DNA of 64,000 nucleotides from Bradyrhizobium tropiciagri (lineage in GTDB: Bacteria > Pseudomonadota > Alphaproteobacteria > Rhizobiales > Xanthobacteraceae), in the NCBI RefSeq assembly GCF_001189845.1, contig NZ_LFLZ01000028.1, forward strand, positions 1-64,000, in the 5' to 3' direction. Both the position numbers and the translations under genes were made by a program. Numbering within the stretch: position 1 is the stretch's first letter; the number at the start of each line of letters is the position of its first letter. The notes beneath the pieces were generated by a model that searched no databases, had not been told where the DNA came from, and saw nothing but the letters and a program-made list of their open reading frames with translations. Positions 16,580 to 24,740 of this stretch are shown here, piece after piece.

Positions 16580-18070
16580 ATGGGTGGTTTGGTGATCAGC
16601 GGCGGCCGGGTGGTGGATCCGGCCAGCGGGATGGACGCGATCGGGGACGTCGCTGTCGTCGACGGCAAGATCGCCGCTGTGGGCACCGGGCTCGGCGGCG
16701 CCGAGCGGCAGATCGACGCGACCGGGCTCGTGGTGGCGCCGGGCTTCATCGACCTGCACGCGCACGGCCAGACCATTCCGGCCGATCGGATGCAGGCGTT
16801 CGACGGGGTCACGACGTCGCTCGACCTCGAGGCCGGCGTGCTGCCGGTCGCATCCTGGTACAAGCGCCAGGCCGAGAAGGGCCGGGTGCTGAACTACGGC
16901 GCCGCGGCGAACTGGGCGTTCGCGCGGATCGGCGCGATGACCGGCTCGAATTCGGAAAGCTCGCTGGAATCGTTCGGTGCAGCGATGCGCGATCGCCGCT
17001 GGATCGAGAACGTGGCGACCGAGGGCGAGGTCGGCGGCATCCTCGAGCGCCTCGCCAACGGGCTGAACGAGGGCGGCATCGGCATCGGCATTCTCAACGC
17101 CTATGCGCCGGGCGCCGGCGTGCAGGAATTGACCGCGGTGTGCCAGCTCGCGGCTGATCATGCGGTGCCGACCTTCACTCACGTCGCCTACATGTCGCGC
17201 ATCGATCCGGAGAGCGCGGCCGAGGCCTATATCCGCCTGATCGGCTATGCCGGCGCCACCGGCGCGCATATGCACATCTGCCACTTCAACTCGTCGAGCA
17301 AGACCGATATCGAACGCTGCGTCGCGCTGATCGCGAAAGCGCAGGCGCAGGGCCTGCCGATCACGGTGGAAGCCTATCCCTACGGCACCGGCTCGACCGT
17401 GCTGGCGGCGACCTTCTTCAGCGATCCGAAATTCGAGGAGCGCAACGGCCTCGGCTATGATTCGGTGCAGCGCGTGACCGACGGTCACCGCTTCGGCAGC
17501 CGCGAGGAGCTGCTGGCGGCGCAGGCCGCCGAGCCCTCGACGCTGGTGCTGTGGCATGTGCTCGACATCGAGAACAACGCGCATCATCGCGATCTGCTCG
17601 ACATGGCGGTGCTGTATCCGGGCGGTGCGATCGCGTCCGACGCGATGCCGTGGACGCTGTCGGATGGCCGCCCCTACACCGGCGACGCCTGGCCGTTGCC
17701 TGACGATGCCACCTCGCATCCGCGCTCGGCCGGCTGCTTCACCCGCTTCATCCGCGAATGGGTGCGCGAGCGCCGCAAGGTGTCGCTGCTCGAGGGCATT
17801 CGCAAATGCGCGCTGATCCCGGCGGAGATCCTGTCGGCGAGCACGCCGGCGATGCGTGCCAAGGGCAGGCTGCAGGCGGGCGCCGATGCCGATGTCGTGG
17901 TGTTCGACTTCGAGACGCTGAGCGACCGCGCGACCTTCTCGGCGATGAACCGCCCGGCGGAAGGCGTACGCCACCTCGTGGTCAGCGGCCAGCCGCTGAT
18001 CAATGATGGCGTGCTCGACGTCGCAGCACGTCCCGGCCGGCCGGTGCGCCGGCCCGTCACCGGGGGCTGA
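16580..18070 (+). CDS. Amidohydrolase, D-aminoacylase-like
   Basis: A 496-residue metal-dependent hydrolase of the amidohydrolase superfamily. It has the N-terminal beta-sandwich start (LVISGGRVVDPASGM), the HxH metal motif in GFIDLHAHG, later conserved histidines (THVAYMSRIDPESA, MHICHFNSSSK), and the catalytic aspartate motif ASDAMPW. This pattern fits the N-acyl-D-amino-acid deacylase group, which cleaves amides, but the substrate cannot be told from sequence. The stop is one base before the CobW-like gene, so the two are surely co-transcribed; the chaperone may supply the metal. Confidence 0.82.
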   Translation: MGGLVISGGRVVDPASGMDAIGDVAVVDGKIAAVGTGLGGAERQIDATGLVVAPGFIDLHAHGQTIPADRMQAFDGVTTSLDLEAGVLPVASWYKRQAEKGRVLNYGAAANWAFARIGAMTGSNSESSLESFGAAMRDRRWIENVATEGEVGGILERLANGLNEGGIGIGILNAYAPGAGVQELTAVCQLAADHAVPTFTHVAYMSRIDPESAAEAYIRLIGYAGATGAHMHICHFNSSSKTDIERCVALIAKAQAQGLPITVEAYPYGTGSTVLAATFFSDPKFEERNGLGYDSVQRVTDGHRFGSREELLAAQAAEPSTLVLWHVLDIENNAHHRDLLDMAVLYPGGAIASDAMPWTLSDGRPYTGDAWPLPDDATSHPRSAGCFTRFIREWVRERRKVSLLEGIRKCALIPAEILSASTPAMRAKGRLQAGADADVVVFDFETLSDRATFSAMNRPAEGVRHLVVSGQPLINDGVLDVAARPGRPVRRPVTGG

Positions 18071-18071
18071 G

Positions 18072-18995
18072 GTGACGGTCCCGATCCTGCTGGTCGCGGG
18101 CTTCCTCGGGGCGGGCAAGACCACGGTCGTCAACCATCTGCTGGCTCATGCGCAAGGCAAGCGCATCGCCGCGGTGGTCAACGATTTCGGCGCGATCAAC
18201 ATCGACGCGGAGCTGATCGCCGGCGCCGGCGATGGCGTGGTCAGCCTGAGCAATGGCTGCATCTGCTGCACGCTGGAAGGCGACCTGCTGCGCACGCTCG
18301 CGACACTGTTGCGGCGTGATCCGCGTCCCGAATTCATCGTGATCGAGACCAGCGGCATCGCCGATCCCAGCGATATCGTTCGCAACCTGATGGATCCGGT
18401 GATCTGGAAGGAGGCTCCGCTGGAGACCGTGCTCTGCGTCGTCGACGCGACGCAGCCCGCGGCCGCGCTCGATGATGCGCTGCTCCGCTCGCAGCTGCGG
18501 GCGGCCGATGTGGTGGCGCTGAGCAAGGTTGATCTCGCCGATGCAGCCGCCTGTGCCGCGATCCGCGATGCGGTGCGAGCGGTGCGTTCGGCGGCGGTGA
18601 TCGTCGATGCCGTGCATGGCGAGGTGCCGGCCGCGCTGCTGTTTCCGGCTGATCTCGATCATGTGCCGTCGCCGCGCGAGACCGCGCCGCGACGGCCGGC
18701 GACCGACCGGTTCGAGACGCTGAGCTGGACCTCGGAGCATCCGATGCGGCTGCCGCGCTTGCAGCAGGCGATCGGCAAACTGGCGCCGAAGCTGGCGCGG
18801 GCGAAGGGATTGTTCGAGACGGTGGAGCAGCCCGGACGGCTGACGGTATTTCAACTCGCCGGCGGCCGCGCGACGCTGGCTGCGCGCGGCGTGCCCGCGC
18901 CCGGTGTGCCGCGCACGCGAATCGTATTCATCGCCGAGATGGGCGTGTTGTCGCGCGCCGAGATCGATGAGATCATGCAGGGATGCGTGGAATGA
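18072..18995 (+). CDS. CobW-family G3E GTPase, probable metallochaperone
   Basis: A 307-residue GTPase: Walker A GFLGAGKTT near the N-terminus, the metal-binding GCICC motif, switch motif ETSGIADP, and SKVDL in place of the usual NKxD base-recognition motif. A C-terminal CobW_C domain follows (RFETLSWTSEHP onward). Family members deliver zinc, cobalt or other metals to target enzymes. It starts at a GTG one base after the amidohydrolase stop, and a cobalamin riboswitch follows about 230 bases downstream. Likely partners are the amidohydrolase or the cobalt/B12 locus; which one is undecided. Confidence 0.87.
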   Translation: MTVPILLVAGFLGAGKTTVVNHLLAHAQGKRIAAVVNDFGAINIDAELIAGAGDGVVSLSNGCICCTLEGDLLRTLATLLRRDPRPEFIVIETSGIADPSDIVRNLMDPVIWKEAPLETVLCVVDATQPAAALDDALLRSQLRAADVVALSKVDLADAAACAAIRDAVRAVRSAAVIVDAVHGEVPAALLFPADLDHVPSPRETAPRRPATDRFETLSWTSEHPMRLPRLQQAIGKLAPKLARAKGLFETVEQPGRLTVFQLAGGRATLAARGVPAPGVPRTRIVFIAEMGVLSRAEIDEIMQGCVE

Positions 18996-19006
18996 CCTGA
19001 ATGCCC

Positions 19007-19106
19007 CGTCATCCTGAGGAGCGCGTAGCGCGTCTCGAAGGATGGACGGCCCGGCTGGTGGCCGTGCATCCTTCGAGACGCCGCTTCGCGGCTCCTCAGG
19101 ATGACG
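19007..19106. repeat. Palindromic intergenic repeat (cgtcatcctgagg family)
   Basis: A long perfect-looking inverted repeat: cgtcatcctgaggagcgcg on the left, and gctcctcaggatgacg on the right, with tctcgaaggatg / catccttcgaga as an inner stem. It is a well-known dispersed element in Bradyrhizobium genomes and lies directly after the CobW-like gene. It may also serve to end transcription. Confidence 0.8.
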
Positions 19107-19224
19107 GAGTTAGAGCGAGCTCGGCGTCAACATGTAGATATCGCTGTGTCCCGATCGCAGCACCACACGCAAAGCATGCGTGCGACAATCGCATCGAATT
19201 GACAGCCCTGCCGGCAGCACCTAT

Positions 19225-19402
19225 CGTTTTTGCCGACGGTTCCCTTCGGGGATCAAAAGGGAATGCGGTGCGAGAGTACTCTCAACGCCGCAGCTGTCCC
19301 CGCAACTGTAAACGGCGAGCCTTTCGTCAATTTGCCACTGGGCTATTCAGCTCGGGAAGGCGTCGACAGGCGATGACCCGTGAGCCAGGAGACCTGCCGT
19401 CA
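19225..19402 (+). promoter_or_regulatory. Cobalamin (B12) riboswitch
   Basis: The leader contains the conserved cobalamin-riboswitch elements in order: GGTTCCC near 19238, GATCAAAAGGGAA, CCCGCAACTGTAA, GCCACTG near 19334, GGGAAGGCG, GATGACCCG, and the B12 box AGCCAGGAGACCTGCC at 19383-19398. It should bind adenosylcobalamin and switch off expression of the TonB receptor and PepSY genes downstream when B12 is plentiful. The expression platform lies between 19402 and the start codon at 19522. Confidence 0.93.
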
Positions 19403-19521
19403 GTCGTGGTCACACGCGAGCACATCGGGCGGGGGCGTCCTGGTGGGATCGGAGCACTGCCTTTTGGGCAATGCGCCAGTCCGCGTTCGCGGTGACGTGC
19501 CACGTTACCGCGAGTCGTTTC

Positions 19522-21801
19522 ATGTCCTCGTCTTCTGCCGTTGCGCGCAATTGGCGCCTCGGTCTCGTCTGCTCCCTCTCATCGTTGCTGCTGCCGGCCG
19601 AAGCCGGAGCGCAAACAGCTCGACCCACCACGCTCGATCCGATCGAGGTCGCACCGTCGGCATCCGCCAAGCCCAAACCCGCGGCGCGAAGCAGCAACAC
19701 CGCGACGGCGCGGCAACGCGCCAGACCGGCAACGGCAGCAGCAGCGCCCGGCGCACCACGTGCCGCAGCGTCGGGCGCATCGGGGGCGGCATCGCCGACA
19801 CTCAATGCCACCATGCCGGGCGGCACCGGCAGCCGCCTTAATCTGACGCCGCTGCAGACGCCGGCCAGCGTCGAGATCATCACGGCGCAGACCATCGCCG
19901 AGCGCGGCCAGCACAATGTGCTCGATGCGGTCACCCAGAACGCGGCCGGCTTCATCGCAACAGCGGCGCCCGGCAATGGCGGCCTGTCGTTCAGCACCCG
20001 CGGCTTTGCCGGCAGCAACTCGGTGATGACGCTCTATGACGGCACGCGCCTCTACATCGGCTCCGGCACCCTGACGTTCCCCTACGACACCTGGTCGACG
20101 CAGCGCATCGAGGTGCTGCGCGGCCCGGCCTCGGTGCTGTACGGCGAGGGTGCGATCGGCGGCGTCATCAACGTGATCCCGAAGAAGCCGCAGAGCACGC
20201 CTTATAATGAGGCCGAGGTCTCGCTCGACAGCAACATGACGCGGCGGCTTTCGGTGGACAGCACCGGTCCGATCAATCCCAATGTGTCGTACCGGATCAA
20301 CGCGACCGGCAACATGTCGGACGGCTGGGTCGATCGCGACAAGACCTCGAATGCGGTGGTCTCCGCTGCCGTGCGGGTGCAGGCGTCGGAAAATCTCGCC
20401 TTCACGCTGTCCGAGGACTATGGCGACCGCAGCCCGTCGCGCTATTTCGGCACTCCGCTGATCAACGGCTCGATCCAGGATGCGCTACGCTTCAAGAACT
20501 ACAACGCATCCGACAGCGCGATCCGCTATCAGGATAGCTGGACCCAGTTCAAGACCGAGTGGGATGTCGCCGACGGCATCAAGGTCAACAACACGCTGTA
20601 TTACCTGACCAGCGAGCGGCACTGGCGCGACATCGAGAACTACACCTTCAATCCGAAGACGCAGCTGATCGATCGCTCCAGCTATATCGAGATCTTCCAC
20701 GACCAGAAGCAGTCCGGCAACCGGATGGATGCGACGTTCAGCGGTCACATCTTCGGGCTCGCGAACCAGTTCGTTGCCGGCTTCGACGTCAATCACATCG
20801 AGTTCTTCCACACCAACAACTCACCCTATGGCGGCGCGTCGTCGGTGAATCCGTACGTGTTCGATCCCGGATCGTTTTTCGCAACGACGACGGCGACCAC
20901 ACCCGGCTTCAATACGATCGTCAATCAATACGCGCTGTTTGCCGAGGACCGGCTCAAGCTGACCGATCAATTGTCGCTCGTGACCGGCGTCCGATACGAT
21001 CGTCCCGACATCGATCGCACCGACTACAAGACACCGGGCAACAGTTTCGAAACTGCGCTGTCGGGCACCAGTTGGCGCACCGGCCTCGTATACGAGCCGA
21101 TCAAGGACCTTGCGCTCTACGGCCAGTATGCCGTCGGCGTCGATCCGGTCAGCAATCTGATCTCGCTGTCGACCTCGCAGAAGACCTTCCAGCTCGCGAC
21201 CGGCAAGCAGACCGAGGTCGGGGTCAAGCAGTCGTTCTGGGGCGGCCGCGGCGAGTGGACGCTGGCTGCTTACGAGATCGTCAAGACCGGCCTGACCATT
21301 CCCGACCCCAGCAATCCGACCGCCGGCCTGGCACTGCAGATCGGCCAGCAATCATCGCGCGGGGTCGAAGGATCGGTCGGACTTGCGCTGAACGACGGCT
21401 GGCGCGTCGACGCCAATCTTGCGCTGCTGCGCGCCCGCTACGACAACAACAGCCAGGTGGTCGGCGGCAAGATCGTCAGCTACAACGGCAATGTCCCGGT
21501 CAACGTGCCGCAGCAGGTCGCGAACGTCTGGCTGACCTGGGATTTCGCACCCAACTGGTCGGCCTATGGCGGCGTGCAGATCGTCGGTGCGATGTATTCC
21601 GATCTGGCCAACACCCAGTTGCGGCCGGGATACAACGTGGCCAATGGCGGCATCAAGTGGAAGCCGGACGACCGCACCACGGTCGCCTTCCGCGTCTACA
21701 ATCTGTTCGACAAGGTTTACGCGGTGACCTCGAACGGCACGGGGCAGTGGCTGCTCGGCATGCCGCGCACCGCCGAACTGTCTGTCAACTTGAAGTTCTG
21801 A
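19522..21801 (+). CDS. TonB-dependent outer-membrane receptor under B12 control
   Basis: A 759-residue outer-membrane transporter that takes up a large ligand with energy from TonB. It has a signal peptide (cleavage after GAQA-like LPAEAGAQ) and an Ala/Pro-rich linker of about 80 residues. A plug domain follows, with LRGPASVLYGEGAIGGVINV, then a beta-barrel ending in a C-terminal aromatic residue (NLKF). By family it looks like a siderophore receptor of the FhuA/FpvA type, but the cobalamin riboswitch in front suggests a corrinoid or cobalt-related ligand. No N-terminal STN signalling domain is present. The PepSY gene begins three bases after the stop. Confidence 0.9.
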   Translation: MSSSSAVARNWRLGLVCSLSSLLLPAEAGAQTARPTTLDPIEVAPSASAKPKPAARSSNTATARQRARPATAAAAPGAPRAAASGASGAASPTLNATMPGGTGSRLNLTPLQTPASVEIITAQTIAERGQHNVLDAVTQNAAGFIATAAPGNGGLSFSTRGFAGSNSVMTLYDGTRLYIGSGTLTFPYDTWSTQRIEVLRGPASVLYGEGAIGGVINVIPKKPQSTPYNEAEVSLDSNMTRRLSVDSTGPINPNVSYRINATGNMSDGWVDRDKTSNAVVSAAVRVQASENLAFTLSEDYGDRSPSRYFGTPLINGSIQDALRFKNYNASDSAIRYQDSWTQFKTEWDVADGIKVNNTLYYLTSERHWRDIENYTFNPKTQLIDRSSYIEIFHDQKQSGNRMDATFSGHIFGLANQFVAGFDVNHIEFFHTNNSPYGGASSVNPYVFDPGSFFATTTATTPGFNTIVNQYALFAEDRLKLTDQLSLVTGVRYDRPDIDRTDYKTPGNSFETALSGTSWRTGLVYEPIKDLALYGQYAVGVDPVSNLISLSTSQKTFQLATGKQTEVGVKQSFWGGRGEWTLAAYEIVKTGLTIPDPSNPTAGLALQIGQQSSRGVEGSVGLALNDGWRVDANLALLRARYDNNSQVVGGKIVSYNGNVPVNVPQQVANVWLTWDFAPNWSAYGGVQIVGAMYSDLANTQLRPGYNVANGGIKWKPDDRTTVAFRVYNLFDKVYAVTSNGTGQWLLGMPRTAELSVNLKF

Positions 21802-21803
21802 TC

Positions 21804-23297
21804 ATGCGCAAGGCTCTGATCCGGCGAGCGCGGCGATGGCTCTATGTCGTCCATCGCTGGATCGGCATTGCGACGTGCCTCTTGTTCGCGATGTGGTTCA
21901 TCTCCGGCCTCGTCATGATGTACGTGGCGTTTCCGCGCCTCACTGACGGCGAGCGCCTCGCTGCGCTCCCCGTCATCCTCTGGAACAAGGTGCAGGTCGC
22001 GCCTGATCGCGCGATGGCGATTGCGGGCGCAGAGCAATATCCGCGCGATCTCCGGCTCTCGATGATGGACGACGTTCCGGTCTATCGCGTGACCGGATGG
22101 AAGGGAGCCGCCGTCACCATTTCTGCAATCGATGGCGGCGTGATTGATCGCATCACGCCGGATCAGGCGCTGGCGATCGCCGCCCATCATCCGCATGCAG
22201 TGCGGCCGCAATTGCTCGACACGGTGACGCGGGATCAATGGTCGGTGACCGCGCGGTTCGATCCGCTGCGGCCGCTTTATCTGATCGGCCTTGGCGATGC
22301 CGATGGTACCGAGCTCTACGTCTCCGCGCGCAGCGGCGAGATCGCGCTCGACACCACGCGGCGCGAGCGCATCTGGAACTGGCTCGGCTCGATCCCGCAC
22401 TGGATCTATCCGACCGTGCTGCGCAAGGACGGCGCACTGTGGCGGGACGTGGTGCTGTGGATCTCGGGCGTGTGTCTGGTGGTCGCAGTCACCGGCTTCT
22501 GGATCGGCATTCTCCGCCTGCGGCTGACGCGCCGTTACGCAAGTGGTGTCGTCTCGCCCTATCGCGGCTGGATGGCCTGGCACCACATCGCGGGCCTGAT
22601 CGGCGGCATCTTCGTCCTCACCTGGATGTTCAGCGGCTGGTTGTCGCTCAATCCCGGCGGCGCGTTCTCCGGCCGCGGGCTTACGCGCGAAATCGCGGTC
22701 GGCTACAGCGGCCATGACACGCCGGATATCGTCGCTCGCTTGCAGTCGCCGCCGTCGGTGCCGGCCGTGGAGGCGCGCTTCGTCTGGATCGGGGGACACT
22801 CCCTGATGGTGCTCGACGACCGCAGCGGCCGTCGCAGCCTCGCCGATCCCGCGATCGGCGCGGCGGTGACGCTCTCGCAGGACGTGATCGTCGCGGCTGC
22901 CCGGGGCGCGATGCCGAGCGCTGCGGTGACATCGGCGCGACATCTCGATCAGCCGGACGCCTACTGGTACACGCTGCACCATCAGCGCGAGCTTCCGGTG
23001 CTGCGCATCGGCTTCGACGATCCCGCCCACACCTGGCTGCACATCTCTCCCGTCACCGCCGAGATCCTCGAGCGCAGCGACGACAGCCGCCGGTCCTATC
23101 GCTGGCTGTTCAACGCGCTGCACAGCCTGGATTTCCCGTCGCTGCTGCGCATCTGGCCGGCGCGCGACGTCGCGGTGTGGTTGCTGTCTGTGGTCGGCAC
23201 GGTCGTCTCGATCAGCGGTATCGTGATCGGCTGGCGCCGGCTGCGGCGGCGGAAGGTGCGATCCACGCTCGCCGCGCGTGTTAGCAGATTGTCATAA
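21804..23297 (+). CDS. PepSY-associated inner-membrane protein
   Basis: A 497-residue inner-membrane protein of the PepSY_TM type. It has a basic N-terminus, a first helix (WIGIATCLLFAMWFISGLVM), further helices around residues 220, 260 and 460, two periplasmic PepSY-like regions and a conserved WHHIAG motif. Such proteins often accompany TonB siderophore receptors and are thought to reduce or release metal from the imported ligand. Two intramembrane His-containing motifs fit a haem-binding reductase. It is translated from the same transcript as the receptor and so is probably repressed by B12. Confidence 0.85.
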   Translation: MRKALIRRARRWLYVVHRWIGIATCLLFAMWFISGLVMMYVAFPRLTDGERLAALPVILWNKVQVAPDRAMAIAGAEQYPRDLRLSMMDDVPVYRVTGWKGAAVTISAIDGGVIDRITPDQALAIAAHHPHAVRPQLLDTVTRDQWSVTARFDPLRPLYLIGLGDADGTELYVSARSGEIALDTTRRERIWNWLGSIPHWIYPTVLRKDGALWRDVVLWISGVCLVVAVTGFWIGILRLRLTRRYASGVVSPYRGWMAWHHIAGLIGGIFVLTWMFSGWLSLNPGGAFSGRGLTREIAVGYSGHDTPDIVARLQSPPSVPAVEARFVWIGGHSLMVLDDRSGRRSLADPAIGAAVTLSQDVIVAAARGAMPSAAVTSARHLDQPDAYWYTLHHQRELPVLRIGFDDPAHTWLHISPVTAEILERSDDSRRSYRWLFNALHSLDFPSLLRIWPARDVAVWLLSVVGTVVSISGIVIGWRRLRRRKVRSTLAARVSRLS

Positions 23298-23413
23298 TCT
23301 CTTTCTATGTTGCGCCTGCCGCTGACTTGACGAACGGCTGTATCGATCACCGATGGATGGTGCTGTTCCGCCGGGGCTTGAGGATCAAGGCGGCGCCTCA
23401 TGCACTTTGTTCA

Positions 23414-24139
23414 ATGGGTCGGAAGATTGGGCTGCGCGCGAAGCATGATCGGATGTGGCAGCGCTTTCTCGCCCTGGTCATAGGCACTCTCGTTGCCGGG
23501 AATATCCAGACGGTAACGATGGCCGGGAGCCCTGAATCAGTTCGAACGCCGGCAACGGTCGATTTCGATATTGGGGGGCAACCCCTGGTCTCGGCGCTCG
23601 ATGCCTACAGCGCGGCCACGGGTCTGCAGGTGGTGTACGACGCCACACTGGCCGGAGGACGCCGCGCGCAGGCCGTCAAGGGATCGATGACGCCTGACAT
23701 GGCGTTGCAGGTTCTGCTCGAAGGAACCGGGCTGTTCGCGGTCTATGCCGCAGCGAACACCTTCACGATCGTGCCTGCGGCTACCCCGCCGCAGACGGCG
23801 TCAATGCGCAGCTTCATGCCATATCTTGCAGCCGTCCAGAGCAGCGTCGAGGAGGCGTTCTGCCGCTCCGCGCTGACCGCGCCGGGGGGCTATCGGATCA
23901 AATTCAGGTTCTGGATCGGGCATGCGGGCGAAGTGCTGCAGCCCCAACTGCTTGGTTCGACCGAAGACAGCGCGCGTGACCAGGCGATCGCCACCATGTT
24001 GCGCGCCGTGGTGATCGGCCGGCCGCCGCCACCGGACATGCCGCAGCCCGTCATGATGGCGGTTACGCCGCGGCCGCCTTCCGAGACCGGTGACTGTGCG
24101 GCCCGGGATCCGCGGCGCCAGGGACTGGTCGCGCGATGA
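23414..24139 (+). CDS. STN-domain periplasmic protein with TonB-C-like end
   Basis: A protein of about 240 residues with a signal peptide (hydrophobic FLALVIGTLVAG) and an STN domain (VDFDIGGQPLVSALDAYSAA, VKGSMTPDMALQVLLEGTG). A C-terminal region resembles the TonB C-terminal domain (KFRFWIGHAGEVLQPQLL). In ordinary cell-surface signalling the STN domain sits on the receptor and touches the FecR anti-sigma factor; here it is a separate protein encoded just before the sigma and FecR genes. The start is uncertain: ATG at 23414 or 23453. Its last bases overlap the sigma gene start by four (ATGA), showing translational coupling. Confidence 0.75.
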   Translation: MGRKIGLRAKHDRMWQRFLALVIGTLVAGNIQTVTMAGSPESVRTPATVDFDIGGQPLVSALDAYSAATGLQVVYDATLAGGRRAQAVKGSMTPDMALQVLLEGTGLFAVYAAANTFTIVPAATPPQTASMRSFMPYLAAVQSSVEEAFCRSALTAPGGYRIKFRFWIGHAGEVLQPQLLGSTEDSARDQAIATMLRAVVIGRPPPPDMPQPVMMAVTPRPPSETGDCAARDPRRQGLVAR

Positions 24140-24678
24140 CAGAGACCACCGGGACGACGCTTCGGCAGGTGCTCGTTGAGCGCTACGACGAGCTTCGCCG
24201 CCGCCTCGCGCGGCGCCTCGGCGACGAGAAGGCGCGCGAGACCCTGCACGAGACGTGGCTGCATCTGCGCGACAAGAACGGCCCGGGCGTGGTGGACAGC
24301 CCGATCGGCTACCTGCTGCGCAGCGCGCTCAATCTCGCGATCAGCCGGGAGCGCCAGGAGACGCGGCGGATCAAGCGGTTCGAGGTGCAGCCGATGCTCG
24401 AGATCGTCGACGCGGCGCCCGGGCCGGAACGGGAGGTCGAATCGCGCGAGCAGATTGCGCATCTGGAGCAGGTGCTCGAGGAGCTCACGCCGCGCCGCCG
24501 GACGATCCTGCTCGCATCCCGCCTGGAGGGCACGCCGCTGCGGGAAATCGCCGAGCGTCTCGGGGTTTCCCAGCGCTTGGTGGAGCTTGAGCTGAAAGCC
24601 GCGCTCGAGCATTGCGCCAAGCGGTTTGGTAAAAAGGTCACAAGGCGTTTCGGTCCGGCACCGCGAGAAACGTCCTGA
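24136..24678 (+). CDS. ECF sigma factor, FecI-like
   Basis: A 180-residue extracytoplasmic-function sigma factor. The region 2 part (ERYDELRRRLARRLGDEKARE...WLHL) binds core polymerase and the -10 element. The region 4 helix-turn-helix (LTPRRRTILLASRLEG, LREIAERLGVSQR) binds the -35 element. It overlaps the STN gene by four bases and is followed by the FecR gene, so it belongs to the iron-starvation/FecI group controlled by an anti-sigma factor. The natural target is probably the giant exoprotein gene downstream or a distant promoter; no TonB receptor follows it. Confidence 0.88.
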   Translation: MTETTGTTLRQVLVERYDELRRRLARRLGDEKARETLHETWLHLRDKNGPGVVDSPIGYLLRSALNLAISRERQETRRIKRFEVQPMLEIVDAAPGPEREVESREQIAHLEQVLEELTPRRRTILLASRLEGTPLREIAERLGVSQRLVELELKAALEHCAKRFGKKVTRRFGPAPRETS

Positions 24679-24738
24679 TAGGAGAGCGTCAGAGTGTTGC
24701 GCATTTGGATGGAAGTGGTGCCGAGAGAAACGCCTGAT
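24661..24738. repeat. Short direct repeat around the sigma gene end
   Basis: ccgcgagaaacgtcctgat at 24661-24679 recurs as ccgagagaaacgcctgat at 24721-24738, with one substitution and one missing base, 60 bases apart. The first copy overlaps the sigma factor stop; the second ends three bases before the FecR start. It may be a local duplication or a control site between the two genes. Confidence 0.5.
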
Positions 24739-24740
24739 CG

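Noticed and set aside
15899..18133. A 744-codon minus-strand ORF opposite the amidohydrolase
   Set aside because: Antisense shadow; the plus-strand amidohydrolase has clear motifs.
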